NCBI RefSeq assembly: GCF_004798935.1
Contig: NZ_RAHT01000002.1
Coordinates: 1-64,000 of the forward strand
Source: Ningiella ruwaisensis
GTDB lineage: Bacteria > Pseudomonadota > Gammaproteobacteria > Enterobacterales > Alteromonadaceae
Direction: 5' to 3'
DNA: 64,000 bases
Shown here: positions 56,445-64,000 of the stretch, piece after piece
How the letters are laid out: the number at the start of each line of letters is the position of its first letter
Numbering within the stretch: the first letter of the stretch is position 1
Made by a program: the position numbers and the translations under genes
The notes under the pieces: model-generated
The model's database searches: none
Told to the model about the DNA's origin: nothing
The model's input: the letters and a program-made list of their open reading frames with translations, nothing else

Positions 56445-57619
56445 TGCGGCTGCCCATTTTGTATTGCATCAGCGTTATTTTGCGCTTGCTCGGTAATAAC
56501 GATTGAATTGGCAATGCGATCTGCCGTTGCAACTGGCACTTCACCGACCACGGTAACCTGAACACGCCCATCAGTTTTAGATACCACCGCATGGCTATTG
56601 GATGCCACAGATACGTCCTCTTCAAACGCGCTGTTTGCATTCATAACATACACCGATACATCAACGAGACCGTCTGAAAGTAACATGTATTCGGTTACCT
56701 GGCCGGTTCGCTCAATCCGGTGAATATCCTGTCTAATCACTTTCATGCCTTCAGGTAAATAGCTGACCTGCCATATCAATTCACGCGGTGCCGCATTTTG
56801 CTTTACATTAACCTGTGGCAGTTGGTCAACGGAAAACTGGCTAAATATTTGATTCACGTTTTCGGAGATATTAAGTTGAGTGATTTGTATTTGTTCAAGC
56901 AAGTCACCTTCCAGATTGTACATGTCGAGTTTGAGCAAAAAACCCGTTTGTTCATCTAGCCAAAGATGATAATTAAAGCGTGTTTTATCTTTGCTGATTA
57001 CTCGAATTTGCTGGGCCATTCTGCCCGCTATCCGATTGCGTCCCATCAATAAAACATCATAAGCGTTGGTAAAATCAATCCCTTCATATATAAAAGCTTG
57101 AGGAATAGGGCCTTGAACATTATTACCCTGCACGCTGTAGGGTGCGAAGCCAGGCTCAAATATACTGACTTTACCCTGGTGCGCAATTTGCTCAAAGCCC
57201 GGGCCGTTAAGTAAGCTTAATTGCTCAATCTGACTGGCGTCCGGCATTTTTCCTTTGCGCCACATGTAAGGCAAAGTCTCGCGCTTGTTCGCAGTAACAA
57301 CGTAAATAATCTCAAAAGCTGAGCTTTCAACATTGTTTATCAGCCGACGCATCCACGATTCAGCAGAAAGGGGATCAAAATTCCTGACTGCGTTGTTCTC
57401 GCCTTCATTTTCAAGCATCTGTGATGATGAGTCGAGATCATTGACCTGACTCTCTTTCGGCTCTTGTTCAAGAGCCTCGGCTGTTTCGTTCGGGGGAACT
57501 TGTGCAAAACTCAAAGAGGCAAAAAGCAAGCACATGCTTACCAGTGCTTTAGATGCAAAAAAACCGGATATCACTGCAACTGTATGATTAATCCGGTTTT
57601 TCAATGCGCTTACCTTCAT
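56441..57619 (-). CDS. rseB: Sigma-E regulatory protein RseB (MucB)
   Basis: 392 residues: signal peptide (about 20-40, ending S-F-A-Q), then the LolA-like large domain and the small C-terminal domain of RseB. An acidic spacer (about 45-75) precedes the folded part and makes it longer than E. coli RseB (318). The periplasmic protein shields RseA from DegS cleavage and senses mislocalised lipopolysaccharide and lipoproteins. 55 bases after rseA. Confidence 0.92.
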   Translation of the reverse strand: MKVSALKNRINHTVAVISGFFASKALVSMCLLFASLSFAQVPPNETAEALEQEPKESQVNDLDSSSQMLENEGENNAVRNFDPLSAESWMRRLINNVESSAFEIIYVVTANKRETLPYMWRKGKMPDASQIEQLSLLNGPGFEQIAHQGKVSIFEPGFAPYSVQGNNVQGPIPQAFIYEGIDFTNAYDVLLMGRNRIAGRMAQQIRVISKDKTRFNYHLWLDEQTGFLLKLDMYNLEGDLLEQIQITQLNISENVNQIFSQFSVDQLPQVNVKQNAAPRELIWQVSYLPEGMKVIRQDIHRIERTGQVTEYMLLSDGLVDVSVYVMNANSAFEEDVSVASNSHAVVSKTDGRVQVTVVGEVPVATADRIANSIVITEQAQNNADAIQNGQPQ

Positions 57620-57674
57620 ATTAAAAAAACATTACACGAAAGAACATAGTAGTCGTTTTAACTTATCACTCAGG

Positions 57675-58274
57675 TTAAGGCTGACCATCTTCTGACTGAC
57701 TTGCACCCTTATTGTTCTGTTCAGAGTTATTATCCACGCCAGCTTGCTTTAATTTCAGCTGTCGTTGATGGTCTTCAATCAGCGCATTTATTTGACGCCT
57801 CTGTTCCATTAATTGCTGCATACGGTCTTGCTCAACTGCGCGCGTTTGCTGCAAACTCACTGGAGCAAGGCCACCTTGCGGACCAATAACAGGTGGAGCG
57901 GTCGTGAAAGGCTGTGTCGCTTCTGGCTGGTTATACGTTTGATATCCAAAAATCACCATTGCGGTAACACAGGCCACCATGGCAAGCTGGCTACTTTGCT
58001 TAACAATTGGGATAACCGCTGATACCACCGGAAGTTCTTTCCAGGTTCGTTTGGGCGCGACAATAGGCAATTCAGATTCAATAGCTTTTGCTACTGCATC
58101 ACTGACATCAAATTTGAGGTCACTGGACATGTCATTGCGAAGCAAATCTCGGGTCAAATGGTAGTTTTTCCATTTTTGCTTCAGAATTGGATCATCAATC
58201 ACCTGATTCGCCAGAGAGGCATCTTCGCTCTCTCCGTCGACCATTGCTGATAATTTCTCTACGTCTTGTGTCAT
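57675..58274 (-). CDS. rseA: Anti-sigma-E factor RseA
   Basis: 199 residues from the ATG with AGGA eight bases upstream. An upstream extension to 58337 was rejected. N-terminal cytoplasmic sigma-binding domain (E-K-L-S-A-M-V-D-G-E, W-x-x-Y-H-L-T-R-D-L-L-R), one membrane helix (about 95-112), and a periplasmic domain ending in a Gln-rich helix. Unusually it is 292 bases from rpoE and seems to have its own promoter. Confidence 0.92.
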   Translation of the reverse strand: MTQDVEKLSAMVDGESEDASLANQVIDDPILKQKWKNYHLTRDLLRNDMSSDLKFDVSDAVAKAIESELPIVAPKRTWKELPVVSAVIPIVKQSSQLAMVACVTAMVIFGYQTYNQPEATQPFTTAPPVIGPQGGLAPVSLQQTRAVEQDRMQQLMEQRRQINALIEDHQRQLKLKQAGVDNNSEQNNKGASQSEDGQP

Positions 58275-58394
58275 ACACCGTTTCCTGCTATTTGAGCAAC
58301 TGCTGGTTTGTTCGCTGAATGCAAAAAGCCCAATCACTTATCTATACTGCGTGAGCGCAGCTGTTTTGCCCAAGCTGACTATGCACTGATTTGC

Positions 58395-58422
58395 ATTATG
58401 CCATTTTTTTTGTTCATCTCAA
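58395..58422 (-). promoter_or_regulatory. Candidate sigma-70 promoter of rseA
   Basis: On the minus strand: TTGAGA (58422-58417), 16 bases, CATAAT (58400-58395), each one base from consensus. It lies in the 292-base gap between rpoE and rseA, about 120 bases before the rseA ATG. Confidence 0.45.
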
Positions 58423-58433
58423 GCGAGCTTGAG
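58418..58433. promoter_or_regulatory. Palindrome overlapping the -35 of the rseA promoter
   Basis: CTCAAGC-GA-GCTTGAG, a perfect 7-bp inverted repeat with a 2-base centre. It overlaps the candidate -35 box, as an operator would. No T tract follows, so it is not a terminator of rpoE. The binding protein is unknown. Confidence 0.4.
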
Positions 58434-58566
58434 TAAAGTTGTACTACGAGTGTCTGCCATTGGCAACATCACCTATCTATCCCTTACGACCACTCAGTTT
58501 TTATAAGGTTGCATTTAAATCAAAAAATTTTACCGACTAATCAAACCATGTTGTTTATCTTAAGCA

Positions 58567-59145
58567 TTAATTTTGAGTCAGTGGTGTTATCACCTTATCG
58601 ATCGCCTCCCGCGCACGGAAAATACGTGAACGGACGGTCCCAACGGGACACTCCATAACCGCCGCAATCTCTTCATAGCTTAAACCTTCGATTTCACGAA
58701 GCGTAATAGCCGCTCGTAAATCATCTGGCAAAGATTCAATAGTAGCAAACAGCTTGTTCTGGAGCTCTTCTGATAAAAGCGTGCGCTCGGGAGAAGCGTT
58801 TTCTCTTAATGCATCGCTGCCATCAAAATAATCAGCATCTTGCGCATCGACGTCACTTGCTGGAGGCTTTCTGGATTGTGAAGTCAGATAATTCTTCGCA
58901 CTGTTTACTGCTATTCGGTAAAGCCATGTATAAAACGCGCTCTCCCCTCTAAAATTTGGAAGTGCACGATATGCCTTGATAAACGCTTCTTGCGCTACAT
59001 CTGCCACATCGCCTGAGTTTTTCACATAACGCGAGACGATGTTCATTACTTTATTTTGATGTCTTACTACCAGTAAGTTAAATGCGTTCTTGTTACCTTT
59101 TTGAACCAGTTTAACTAACTCTTGATCTGTTTTTTGCTCGCTCAT
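58567..59145 (-). CDS. rpoE: RNA polymerase sigma-E factor (envelope stress)
   Basis: 192 residues from the ATG giving M-S-E-Q-K-T-D-Q-E-L, matching the E. coli start and length. Another ATG lies three codons upstream, very close to AAGGAG. Region 2 has F-N-L-L-V-V-R-H-Q-N-K-V and D-V-A-Q-E-A-F-I-K-A-Y-R; region 4 has L-S-Y-E-E-I-A-A-V-M-E-C-P-V-G-T-V-R-S-R-I-F-R. A sigma-E type promoter lies upstream, so it is autoregulated. Divergent from nadB, as in E. coli. Confidence 0.97.
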   Translation of the reverse strand: MSEQKTDQELVKLVQKGNKNAFNLLVVRHQNKVMNIVSRYVKNSGDVADVAQEAFIKAYRALPNFRGESAFYTWLYRIAVNSAKNYLTSQSRKPPASDVDAQDADYFDGSDALRENASPERTLLSEELQNKLFATIESLPDDLRAAITLREIEGLSYEEIAAVMECPVGTVRSRIFRAREAIDKVITPLTQN

Positions 59146-59198
59146 TAAAGCCATTACTCCTTATATGCTTAATACCATGGCTTCGGCAAGGTTCACAT

Positions 59199-59225
59199 AT
59201 TGACCAGCACAATTCGATTAAGTTC
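59199..59225 (-). promoter_or_regulatory. Sigma-E promoter of rpoE
   Basis: On the minus strand: GAACTT (59225-59220), 15 bases, GTCAAT (59204-59199). This agrees with the RpoE consensus GGAACTT-N15-16-GTCTAA in both boxes and spacing. It implies autoregulation, as known for E. coli rpoE. Confidence 0.75.
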
Positions 59226-59334
59226 TTTTATTATATGGATTATTTTGAATTTATCGAGCCATTGTATTTTTGTGGCGAAAGATTAGACTTAAGGCCCTGA
59301 CAATTAGACAGCTTTACTGCGGATGTAATTTCAA

Positions 59335-60948
59335 ATGTCTAACACCTCTGTATCACACACAATTGAACATCGTTGCGATTTACTCGTGATTGGCAGTGGC
59401 GCGGCCGGTTTGAGCCTTGCCTTGAAAATGGCGGAGCATTGTAATGTTATTGTGCTGAGTAAAAGCGATATTAACGAAGGAAGTACTCGCTATGCACAAG
59501 GAGGTATAGCCGCAGTTTTTGATGACGATGACAGTATTGAAAGTCATATTGCTGACACATTAAATGCCGGCGCAGGTATTTGTGATGAGAAAGTGGTCCG
59601 ATTTACTGCTGAAAATGCCAAGCGAAGCATGCAATGGCTTATCAGCCGCGGTGTGCCATTTGATCAGGAAAAAGATGAAAACGGTAATACGCGTTTTCAT
59701 TTAACGCGCGAAGGTGGTCACTCTCACCGACGAATTCTTCACGCTGCTGATGCAACAGGTGAAGCTGTTCAAACCACGCTTTCAGACAACGTAAAACATC
59801 ATCCCAATATTCATTTATTTGAGCGCTACAATGCTATCGATTTAATCAAAACTGAAAAAAATGCCAATAGATGCATTGGCGCTTACGTGTGGAATCGCAA
59901 GAAAGAACGAGTAGAAATTATTCGTGCTCGCTTTATTACCTTGGCAACAGGCGGAGCAAGCAAGGTGTATCAATATACGTCAAACCCTGATGTCTCAAGC
60001 GGTGACGGGATTGCTATGGCGTGGCGAGCGGGATGTAAAATTGCCAACATGGAATTTAATCAATTTCATCCAACCTGCCTATATCATCCAGATGCAGGAA
60101 ATTTCTTGATTTCTGAGGCGCTTAGAGGAGAAGGCGCATTTTTATGTCACGCCGACGGCACCCCTTTCATGCACAAATTTGATGAACGTGGCGATTTAGC
60201 GCCTCGGGATATTGTTGCGCGTGCTATTGATTACGAAATGAAACGTTTAGGCGAAGATTGTATGTACTTGGACATCAGTCATAAGCCAACCGATTTTATC
60301 GTGAAGCATTTTCCAAACATTTATCGCAAATGTCGCTCTTTGGGCATCGATATTACTCGTCAACCTATTCCTGTTGTACCGGCAGCTCACTATAGCTGTG
60401 GTGGTGTCATGACAAATTTGGATGCGAAAACCACGTTAGATAATGTGTATGCGATTGGTGAGGTTGCGTATACCGGCCTTCATGGTGCAAATCGTATGGC
60501 ATCCAATTCGCTTTTAGAGTGTGTCGTTTTTGCTCATTCTTGCGCAAACCATATTTTAGCGCATTTTGATGAGCCTTTTGATCAAACGGATATAAAACCC
60601 TGGGACGAAAGCCGAGTGATTGATTCGGATGAAGCCGTAATTATTCAACATAATTGGCATGAGCTTCGACTGTTTATGTGGGATTATGTAGGTATTGTGC
60701 GCACAGACAAACGCCTGGAGCGGGCAATGCGTCGCATTAATCTTTTAAAGCAAGAAATTGATGAATACTACAGCAACTTCAAGGTGAGTAATAATATGCT
60801 GGAACTGCGCAACCTCGTATGCATTGCTCAACTGATTGTAGTATGTGCAATGCAGCGCAAAGAAAGCCGAGGTTTGCATTATAATCTGGATTATCCGGAT
60901 TTGTTGGCTAAATCCGGCCCTAGCATTATTCAAAAATCCATGAAGTGA
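59335..60948 (+). CDS. nadB: L-aspartate oxidase
   Basis: 537 residues. FAD site [10 protein letters not shown] near 19-28, [12 protein letters not shown], the active-site [12 protein letters not shown] segment, and H-Y-S-C-G-G-V near 352. It oxidises aspartate to iminoaspartate for NAD synthesis. Divergent from rpoE with a 189-base gap. Confidence 0.96.
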   Translation: MSNTSVSHTIEHRCDLLVIGSGAAGLSLALKMAEHCNVIVLSKSDINEGSTRYAQGGIAAVFDDDDSIESHIADTLNAGAGICDEKVVRFTAENAKRSMQWLISRGVPFDQEKDENGNTRFHLTREGGHSHRRILHAADATGEAVQTTLSDNVKHHPNIHLFERYNAIDLIKTEKNANRCIGAYVWNRKKERVEIIRARFITLATGGASKVYQYTSNPDVSSGDGIAMAWRAGCKIANMEFNQFHPTCLYHPDAGNFLISEALRGEGAFLCHADGTPFMHKFDERGDLAPRDIVARAIDYEMKRLGEDCMYLDISHKPTDFIVKHFPNIYRKCRSLGIDITRQPIPVVPAAHYSCGGVMTNLDAKTTLDNVYAIGEVAYTGLHGANRMASNSLLECVVFAHSCANHILAHFDEPFDQTDIKPWDESRVIDSDEAVIIQHNWHELRLFMWDYVGIVRTDKRLERAMRRINLLKQEIDEYYSNFKVSNNMLELRNLVCIAQLIVVCAMQRKESRGLHYNLDYPDLLAKSGPSIIQKSMK

Positions 60949-60995
60949 TGTAAGCTTTGAATCAGTATTTGGTCGCTTAAATATTTGGCTTTAAT

Positions 60996-61919
60996 TTAAG
61001 ACTGGAGTTTTGATATAGCGCCAATCATATGTGTACTACTTTGCTTGTTTTGTCTGTTTGATAGTTTAAACAGCATGCCATCGTTTTGCTCTGTTAGCTG
61101 CAAGTGTGCTTGAGAAGGCAATAAGACGGGACGCTTGAAAACGGTGACCAAACTCATTCCCTGATTTAAGCTTATGGCTTTTTGTTCCTGAACCTTTGAG
61201 AGAACCAGCGCTTTTGAATACATGCCGTGAGCAATTGCACGCTTAAAGCCAAATAGTTTTGCAGTAGCTGGCCATAAATGAATGGGATTATAGTCTCCCG
61301 ACGCTCTCGCATAGTCTCGTCCGATTGAATCATCAAAAGATAAGATTTGTTCACTCTGTACTGGGTCATATTGCTTTTCATTTTTCAAGCTGAAATGAAT
61401 TTGCAAGTCTTTATAATCGGCAAAATCAGGTAAGCCTTGTTTGTTTACACTGTCAATATTCGTCGCCAAATAATAGCTGCTTGCTTTGACTGCGAGTATG
61501 CCTTTAACACTCAAATCGGTATTAAGCTCAAAAACAACTCCCTTAGGATGCGAAAAGAAACGTCCAAAATATGCATGAAGCTGTAGAGTCTGATTGGATA
61601 ATGGCAACGAAATCACGTTTATTTTATTGGCAATATGGATAAGGCCAAATGCTTTGAATGGAAAAGGGGCTCGAGTCATTAGCTTCATCTGCAAAGGAAG
61701 GCTCAGCACCTGAGCATAGCAGGGATGAATAGTATCAAGTGGGGCATCAGAAGAATGACTTGATGTGAGCGAAGGCCATTTAACCAGGAAATGATAACGA
61801 TGGTAATGACTTGGCAATACTGGCACCTCGGCGCGCTCAAGCATTTGAGAAAGCGCACCTATGTCTAATGATTGTGCTTCTGGCCGGTATATAGCTGCTT
61901 TAGCAAGCAGTGCTAACAT
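60996..61919 (-). CDS. MaoC family acyl dehydratase-like protein
   Basis: 307 residues. The C-terminal hot-dog domain has the hydratase-2 motif: Y-A-R-A-S-G-D-Y-N-P-I-H, then G-F-K-R-A-I-A-H-G-M. The Asp and His are the catalytic pair of (R)-enoyl-CoA hydratases. The N-terminal 170 residues look like a degenerate second hot-dog, a layout seen in proteobacterial MaoC-like proteins. The exact substrate is unknown. ATG with AAAGGA upstream; convergent with nadB. Confidence 0.85.
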   Translation of the reverse strand: MLALLAKAAIYRPEAQSLDIGALSQMLERAEVPVLPSHYHRYHFLVKWPSLTSSHSSDAPLDTIHPCYAQVLSLPLQMKLMTRAPFPFKAFGLIHIANKINVISLPLSNQTLQLHAYFGRFFSHPKGVVFELNTDLSVKGILAVKASSYYLATNIDSVNKQGLPDFADYKDLQIHFSLKNEKQYDPVQSEQILSFDDSIGRDYARASGDYNPIHLWPATAKLFGFKRAIAHGMYSKALVLSKVQEQKAISLNQGMSLVTVFKRPVLLPSQAHLQLTEQNDGMLFKLSNRQNKQSSTHMIGAISKLQS

Positions 61920-61988
61920 CTTTTTTCCTTTTATAGCTTTTGATTAATATATGCGAGCGAGTTATATTTACCAGTGTTCTATAGTCAT

Positions 61989-62486
61989 TTAACCAGAAAA
62001 CCAATACACAAGTCTTGCAATGGCTGCGCGCTCGCGTTTTTTTAATTGCCATATGCCAATAAATAACTTAACAGGCTCATGCTCTCTCACTAACAAATAT
62101 GGTTGTTTGTAAAGGTCAGTGAAAAAAGCGTGTGGCAACAAAATTAAATAAAAGCCAAACGGACTGACTTTTGAGTACCTGCTTAAAGAATAGGTCCCAT
62201 ATGCGGGTTGTATCTTCTGACAGCATTGTGTGCTGCACTCCGATGTTTTACTCAACTCGACCATATCCGGTGCCAATAGAGTAAATTTGCCGCTGTGCTC
62301 TATGTTTAAGTGTAGTCGGTTTTTGGGTTTTGGCCACCATTTGTAAACCAGAAATGGCGTAAGCATCACATAAACTTCGAACACAGTTGTGGGTAAAAAA
62401 ATATAAAAAAAGCAGGCAACAAAAAAAATCGCTAGCGCGAGCCGCAAGTATGCTCCTATTCTGGAAGGCAGAATTGATAGCAGCAT
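61989..62486 (-). CDS. ygfX: YgfX family membrane protein
   Basis: 165 residues. Two N-terminal membrane helices (about 12-32 and 34-50) are followed by a cytoplasmic domain, as in E. coli YgfX (CptA). That protein has been described as a membrane partner of SdhE, or as a toxin acting on the cytoskeleton. Sequence similarity is low in this family, so the call leans on topology and on the position two bases after sdhE. Confidence 0.75.
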   Translation of the reverse strand: MLLSILPSRIGAYLRLALAIFFVACFFYIFLPTTVFEVYVMLTPFLVYKWWPKPKNRLHLNIEHSGKFTLLAPDMVELSKTSECSTQCCQKIQPAYGTYSLSRYSKVSPFGFYLILLPHAFFTDLYKQPYLLVREHEPVKLFIGIWQLKKRERAAIARLVYWFSG

Positions 62487-62488
62487 AT

Positions 62489-62749
62489 CTAATCGGCGCG
62501 GACCTTCACCCTGCTTAAGACGATTTGTACCATTTCTGCCAGCGCTTTATCTTCGCATTTTTGATGACCCATAAACCACGCGAACAAATCGGGGTCATCA
62601 CTCGTTAACAAACGCTCAAAGGTCTCTTGTTGTTCAAAACTAAGTGTATCGAAAGCCTGCTCGACAAAAGGGAGCAAAAGCACATCTAACTCCAACATGC
62701 CTCTGCGGCATGCCCACTTTAATCTGGCAAGTCTTTTAGGTTCAAACAT
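62489..62749 (-). CDS. sdhE: FAD assembly factor SdhE
   Basis: 86 residues from the ATG with AGGAG six bases upstream. Five-helix fold with the functional R-G-M-L-E-L-D (RGxxE) motif near 14-20 and D-P-D-L-F-A-W-F-M-G. It helps attach FAD covalently to succinate dehydrogenase and fumarate reductase flavoproteins. Paired with ygfX and divergent from ygfZ, as in E. coli. Confidence 0.95.
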   Translation of the reverse strand: MFEPKRLARLKWACRRGMLELDVLLLPFVEQAFDTLSFEQQETFERLLTSDDPDLFAWFMGHQKCEDKALAEMVQIVLSRVKVRAD

Positions 62750-62922
62750 ATCGGCTCCTTTTAAGAAGCGCAAAGACTATCACAAAACAGTATTAAAACC
62801 ATACTGCACCTTTAGTCTGAAAAGCCCTTTGTGTAGTGAATTATACACTCGTGCAAAATCACTTGCTTTTGCGCGCGTTGCCCTTATCTTTATTGCAATA
62901 CTTGAAATAAATTAGGAATGTA

Positions 62923-63885
62923 ATGACGAGCTTTTTTGTTGACTTAGCAGACTTGCACATTATTAGCGTTAAGGGCGAACAACGCAGAGACTATTTGCAT
63001 GGACAACTCACCATTGACACAAAGCAATTTGACACTAGCCATGCACGACTGGGCGCGCATTGCGACTTTAAAGGCAAAATGTGGTCAGTATTTAATGTAT
63101 TTGAAGCAAACGACTCCTTTTATCTGATTGCACACAAAGATGCGAGTCAAGCCAGTTTGCGAGAGTTAAAAAAATACGGTGTATTTTCGAAAGTTGTCAT
63201 CGAAACAGAAGAAAAGCTTCGGTGTATTGGCGCCTATGGAGAGCAGGCGGCCAAGATTATTAAAGCATTATTTCCGCAATTAGATACAAGCCATATGAGC
63301 CTGCAGTCTAATGAGTTTGGACAGTGCATCAGTTTTAACGATGCCAATCAGCGTTATCTGCTGGTGTTAAGTGAAAAAGGCGTTAGCCACCTTAAGGAAT
63401 TAGCTGAAGAATTATGGGTAGACAAAGCTGACATATGGAATGCACTTGAGATTGATGCTGCTATCCCTTCTCTACAATCTCCCAATATAAATGAATTTGT
63501 ACCGCAAATGATGAACCTTCATGCACTCAATGCTATTGATTTCGATAAAGGTTGTTATATGGGGCAGGAAGTGGTGGCGCGGACTAAATTTTTGGGCAAA
63601 AACAAGCGTGCGCTTTACCTTTTGACCAGTGACACCAGTGATAAAGCAGCGATAGATACGGATGTTCCTGCAGGCGCCATATTAGAAAAACAAATTGGAG
63701 ACAATTGGCGCAGAGGCGGAACAGTCGTGCGAAGCGCACAAGTAAAATCTAAAGCAGAGACGTGTTCAACCCGAATTTTAGCTGTACTGAGCAATGACAC
63801 AGAAGTTGGCGATGTGTTACGCTTAAAAGAGAGTGAAAAAGAATTTCAGGTTCAAGTGCTTCCATATGCGCTTGAGCAAGCTTAA
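62923..63885 (+). CDS. ygfZ: tRNA-modifying / iron-sulfur repair protein YgfZ
   Basis: 320 residues of the folate-binding GcvT-like family. The signature K-G-C-Y-M-G-Q-E-V-V-A-R is near 204-215 with its essential Cys. It supports folate-dependent maintenance of Fe-S enzymes, including MiaB. ATG with AGGA upstream. Divergent from sdhE, a conserved context. Confidence 0.94.
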   Translation: MTSFFVDLADLHIISVKGEQRRDYLHGQLTIDTKQFDTSHARLGAHCDFKGKMWSVFNVFEANDSFYLIAHKDASQASLRELKKYGVFSKVVIETEEKLRCIGAYGEQAAKIIKALFPQLDTSHMSLQSNEFGQCISFNDANQRYLLVLSEKGVSHLKELAEELWVDKADIWNALEIDAAIPSLQSPNINEFVPQMMNLHALNAIDFDKGCYMGQEVVARTKFLGKNKRALYLLTSDTSDKAAIDTDVPAGAILEKQIGDNWRRGGTVVRSAQVKSKAETCSTRILAVLSNDTEVGDVLRLKESEKEFQVQVLPYALEQA

Positions 63886-63904
63886 ACGACTAAAAGGCAG
63901 ATAA

Positions 63905-64000
63905 ATGCAAATAGAAGACAAGCACGTAGTTACCCTTCATTACACGGTAAAATCGGAAGATGGCCAAGCTATCGATTCGTCGAGAGGCGCTGAACCGCTC
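63905..64000 (+). CDS. FKBP-type peptidyl-prolyl isomerase (SlyD-like), partial
   Basis: The first 32 codons of a gene cut by the window end. It reads M-Q-I-E-D-K-H-V-V-T-L-H-Y-T-V-K and then D-G-Q-A-I-D-S-S, the start of SlyD-type isomerase/chaperones. Nineteen bases after ygfZ. Which SlyD/FkpB subtype it is cannot be decided from this fragment. Confidence 0.75.
   Translation, partial: MQIEDKHVVTLHYTVKSEDGQAIDSSRGAEPL

Noticed and set aside
1-64000. CRISPR arrays, insertion sequences, integrases, tRNA genes
   Set aside because: No regularly spaced repeats, transposase-like proteins or tRNA-like cloverleafs were recognised by reading. A dedicated tRNA scan was not possible.

Overview
The window looks like the chromosome of a marine gammaproteobacterium, most likely from the order Alteromonadales. 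This rests on the sodium-type flagellar stator PomAB, the rpoE-rseABC-lepA-lepB-rnc-era order, the nrdR-ribD-ribE-ribBX-ribH-nusB-thiL-pgpA order, an EttA/RadA/PilZ/SerB/Smp neighbourhood, and an exosortase-type surface protein with PrsT. No species is assigned. No IS element, phage, CRISPR array or tRNA gene was recognised. Almost all of the DNA is coding.

Layout: (1) 1-352 holds two tandem rRNA-type promoters firing out of the left edge, so an rRNA operon should start just beyond position 1; pssA follows. (2) 1.4-5.3 kb: a sigma-54 type promoter, an exosortase-sorted surface protein and the TPR protein PrsT. (3) 5.3-10.7 kb: clpB with a heat-shock promoter, pgeF, rluD, bamD. (4) 10.8-17.4 kb: an ECF sigma factor with a ChrR-type zinc anti-sigma factor (the singlet-oxygen response pair), a LON-domain protein, and a divergent five-gene membrane-lipid operon ending in a cyclopropane-fatty-acid-synthase homologue. 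(5) 17.5-22.6 kb: pomBA, xseB-ispA-dxs. (6) 22.6-31.4 kb: pgpA, thiL, nusB, riboflavin genes, nrdR, glyA, lpxD. (7) 31.7-39.3 kb: ettA, radA, a double-PilZ protein, serB, smp. (8) 39.4-49.8 kb: a phototrophy island. (9) 49.8-64 kb: tatD, pdxH, era-rnc-lepB-lepA, rseCBA-rpoE, nadB, a MaoC-type dehydratase, ygfX-sdhE, ygfZ, and the start of an FKBP-type isomerase gene.

The most striking part is the phototrophy island. On the minus strand a TrkH/KtrB-type cation channel is followed by a proteorhodopsin with a D-T-E proton-pump motif and a green-type Leu, then crtE, crtI, crtB, crtY and blh, which together make retinal. Idi converges from the other side, and ispA and dxs elsewhere in the window feed the same isoprenoid route. 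Divergent from trkH is a second rhodopsin with the N-D-Q motif of light-driven sodium pumps (KR2 family), then an FNT-family channel. The cell should therefore pump both H+ and Na+ with light, and PomAB in the same window should spend a sodium gradient.

A possible regulatory thread links regions 4 and 8. Sites of the form TGATCC/T, 17 bases, then (C)GTA occur upstream of the proteorhodopsin operon, the sodium-pump gene and the lipid operon. This resembles the promoter type read by ChrR-partner ECF sigma factors. It is an inference from three short sites and needs testing.
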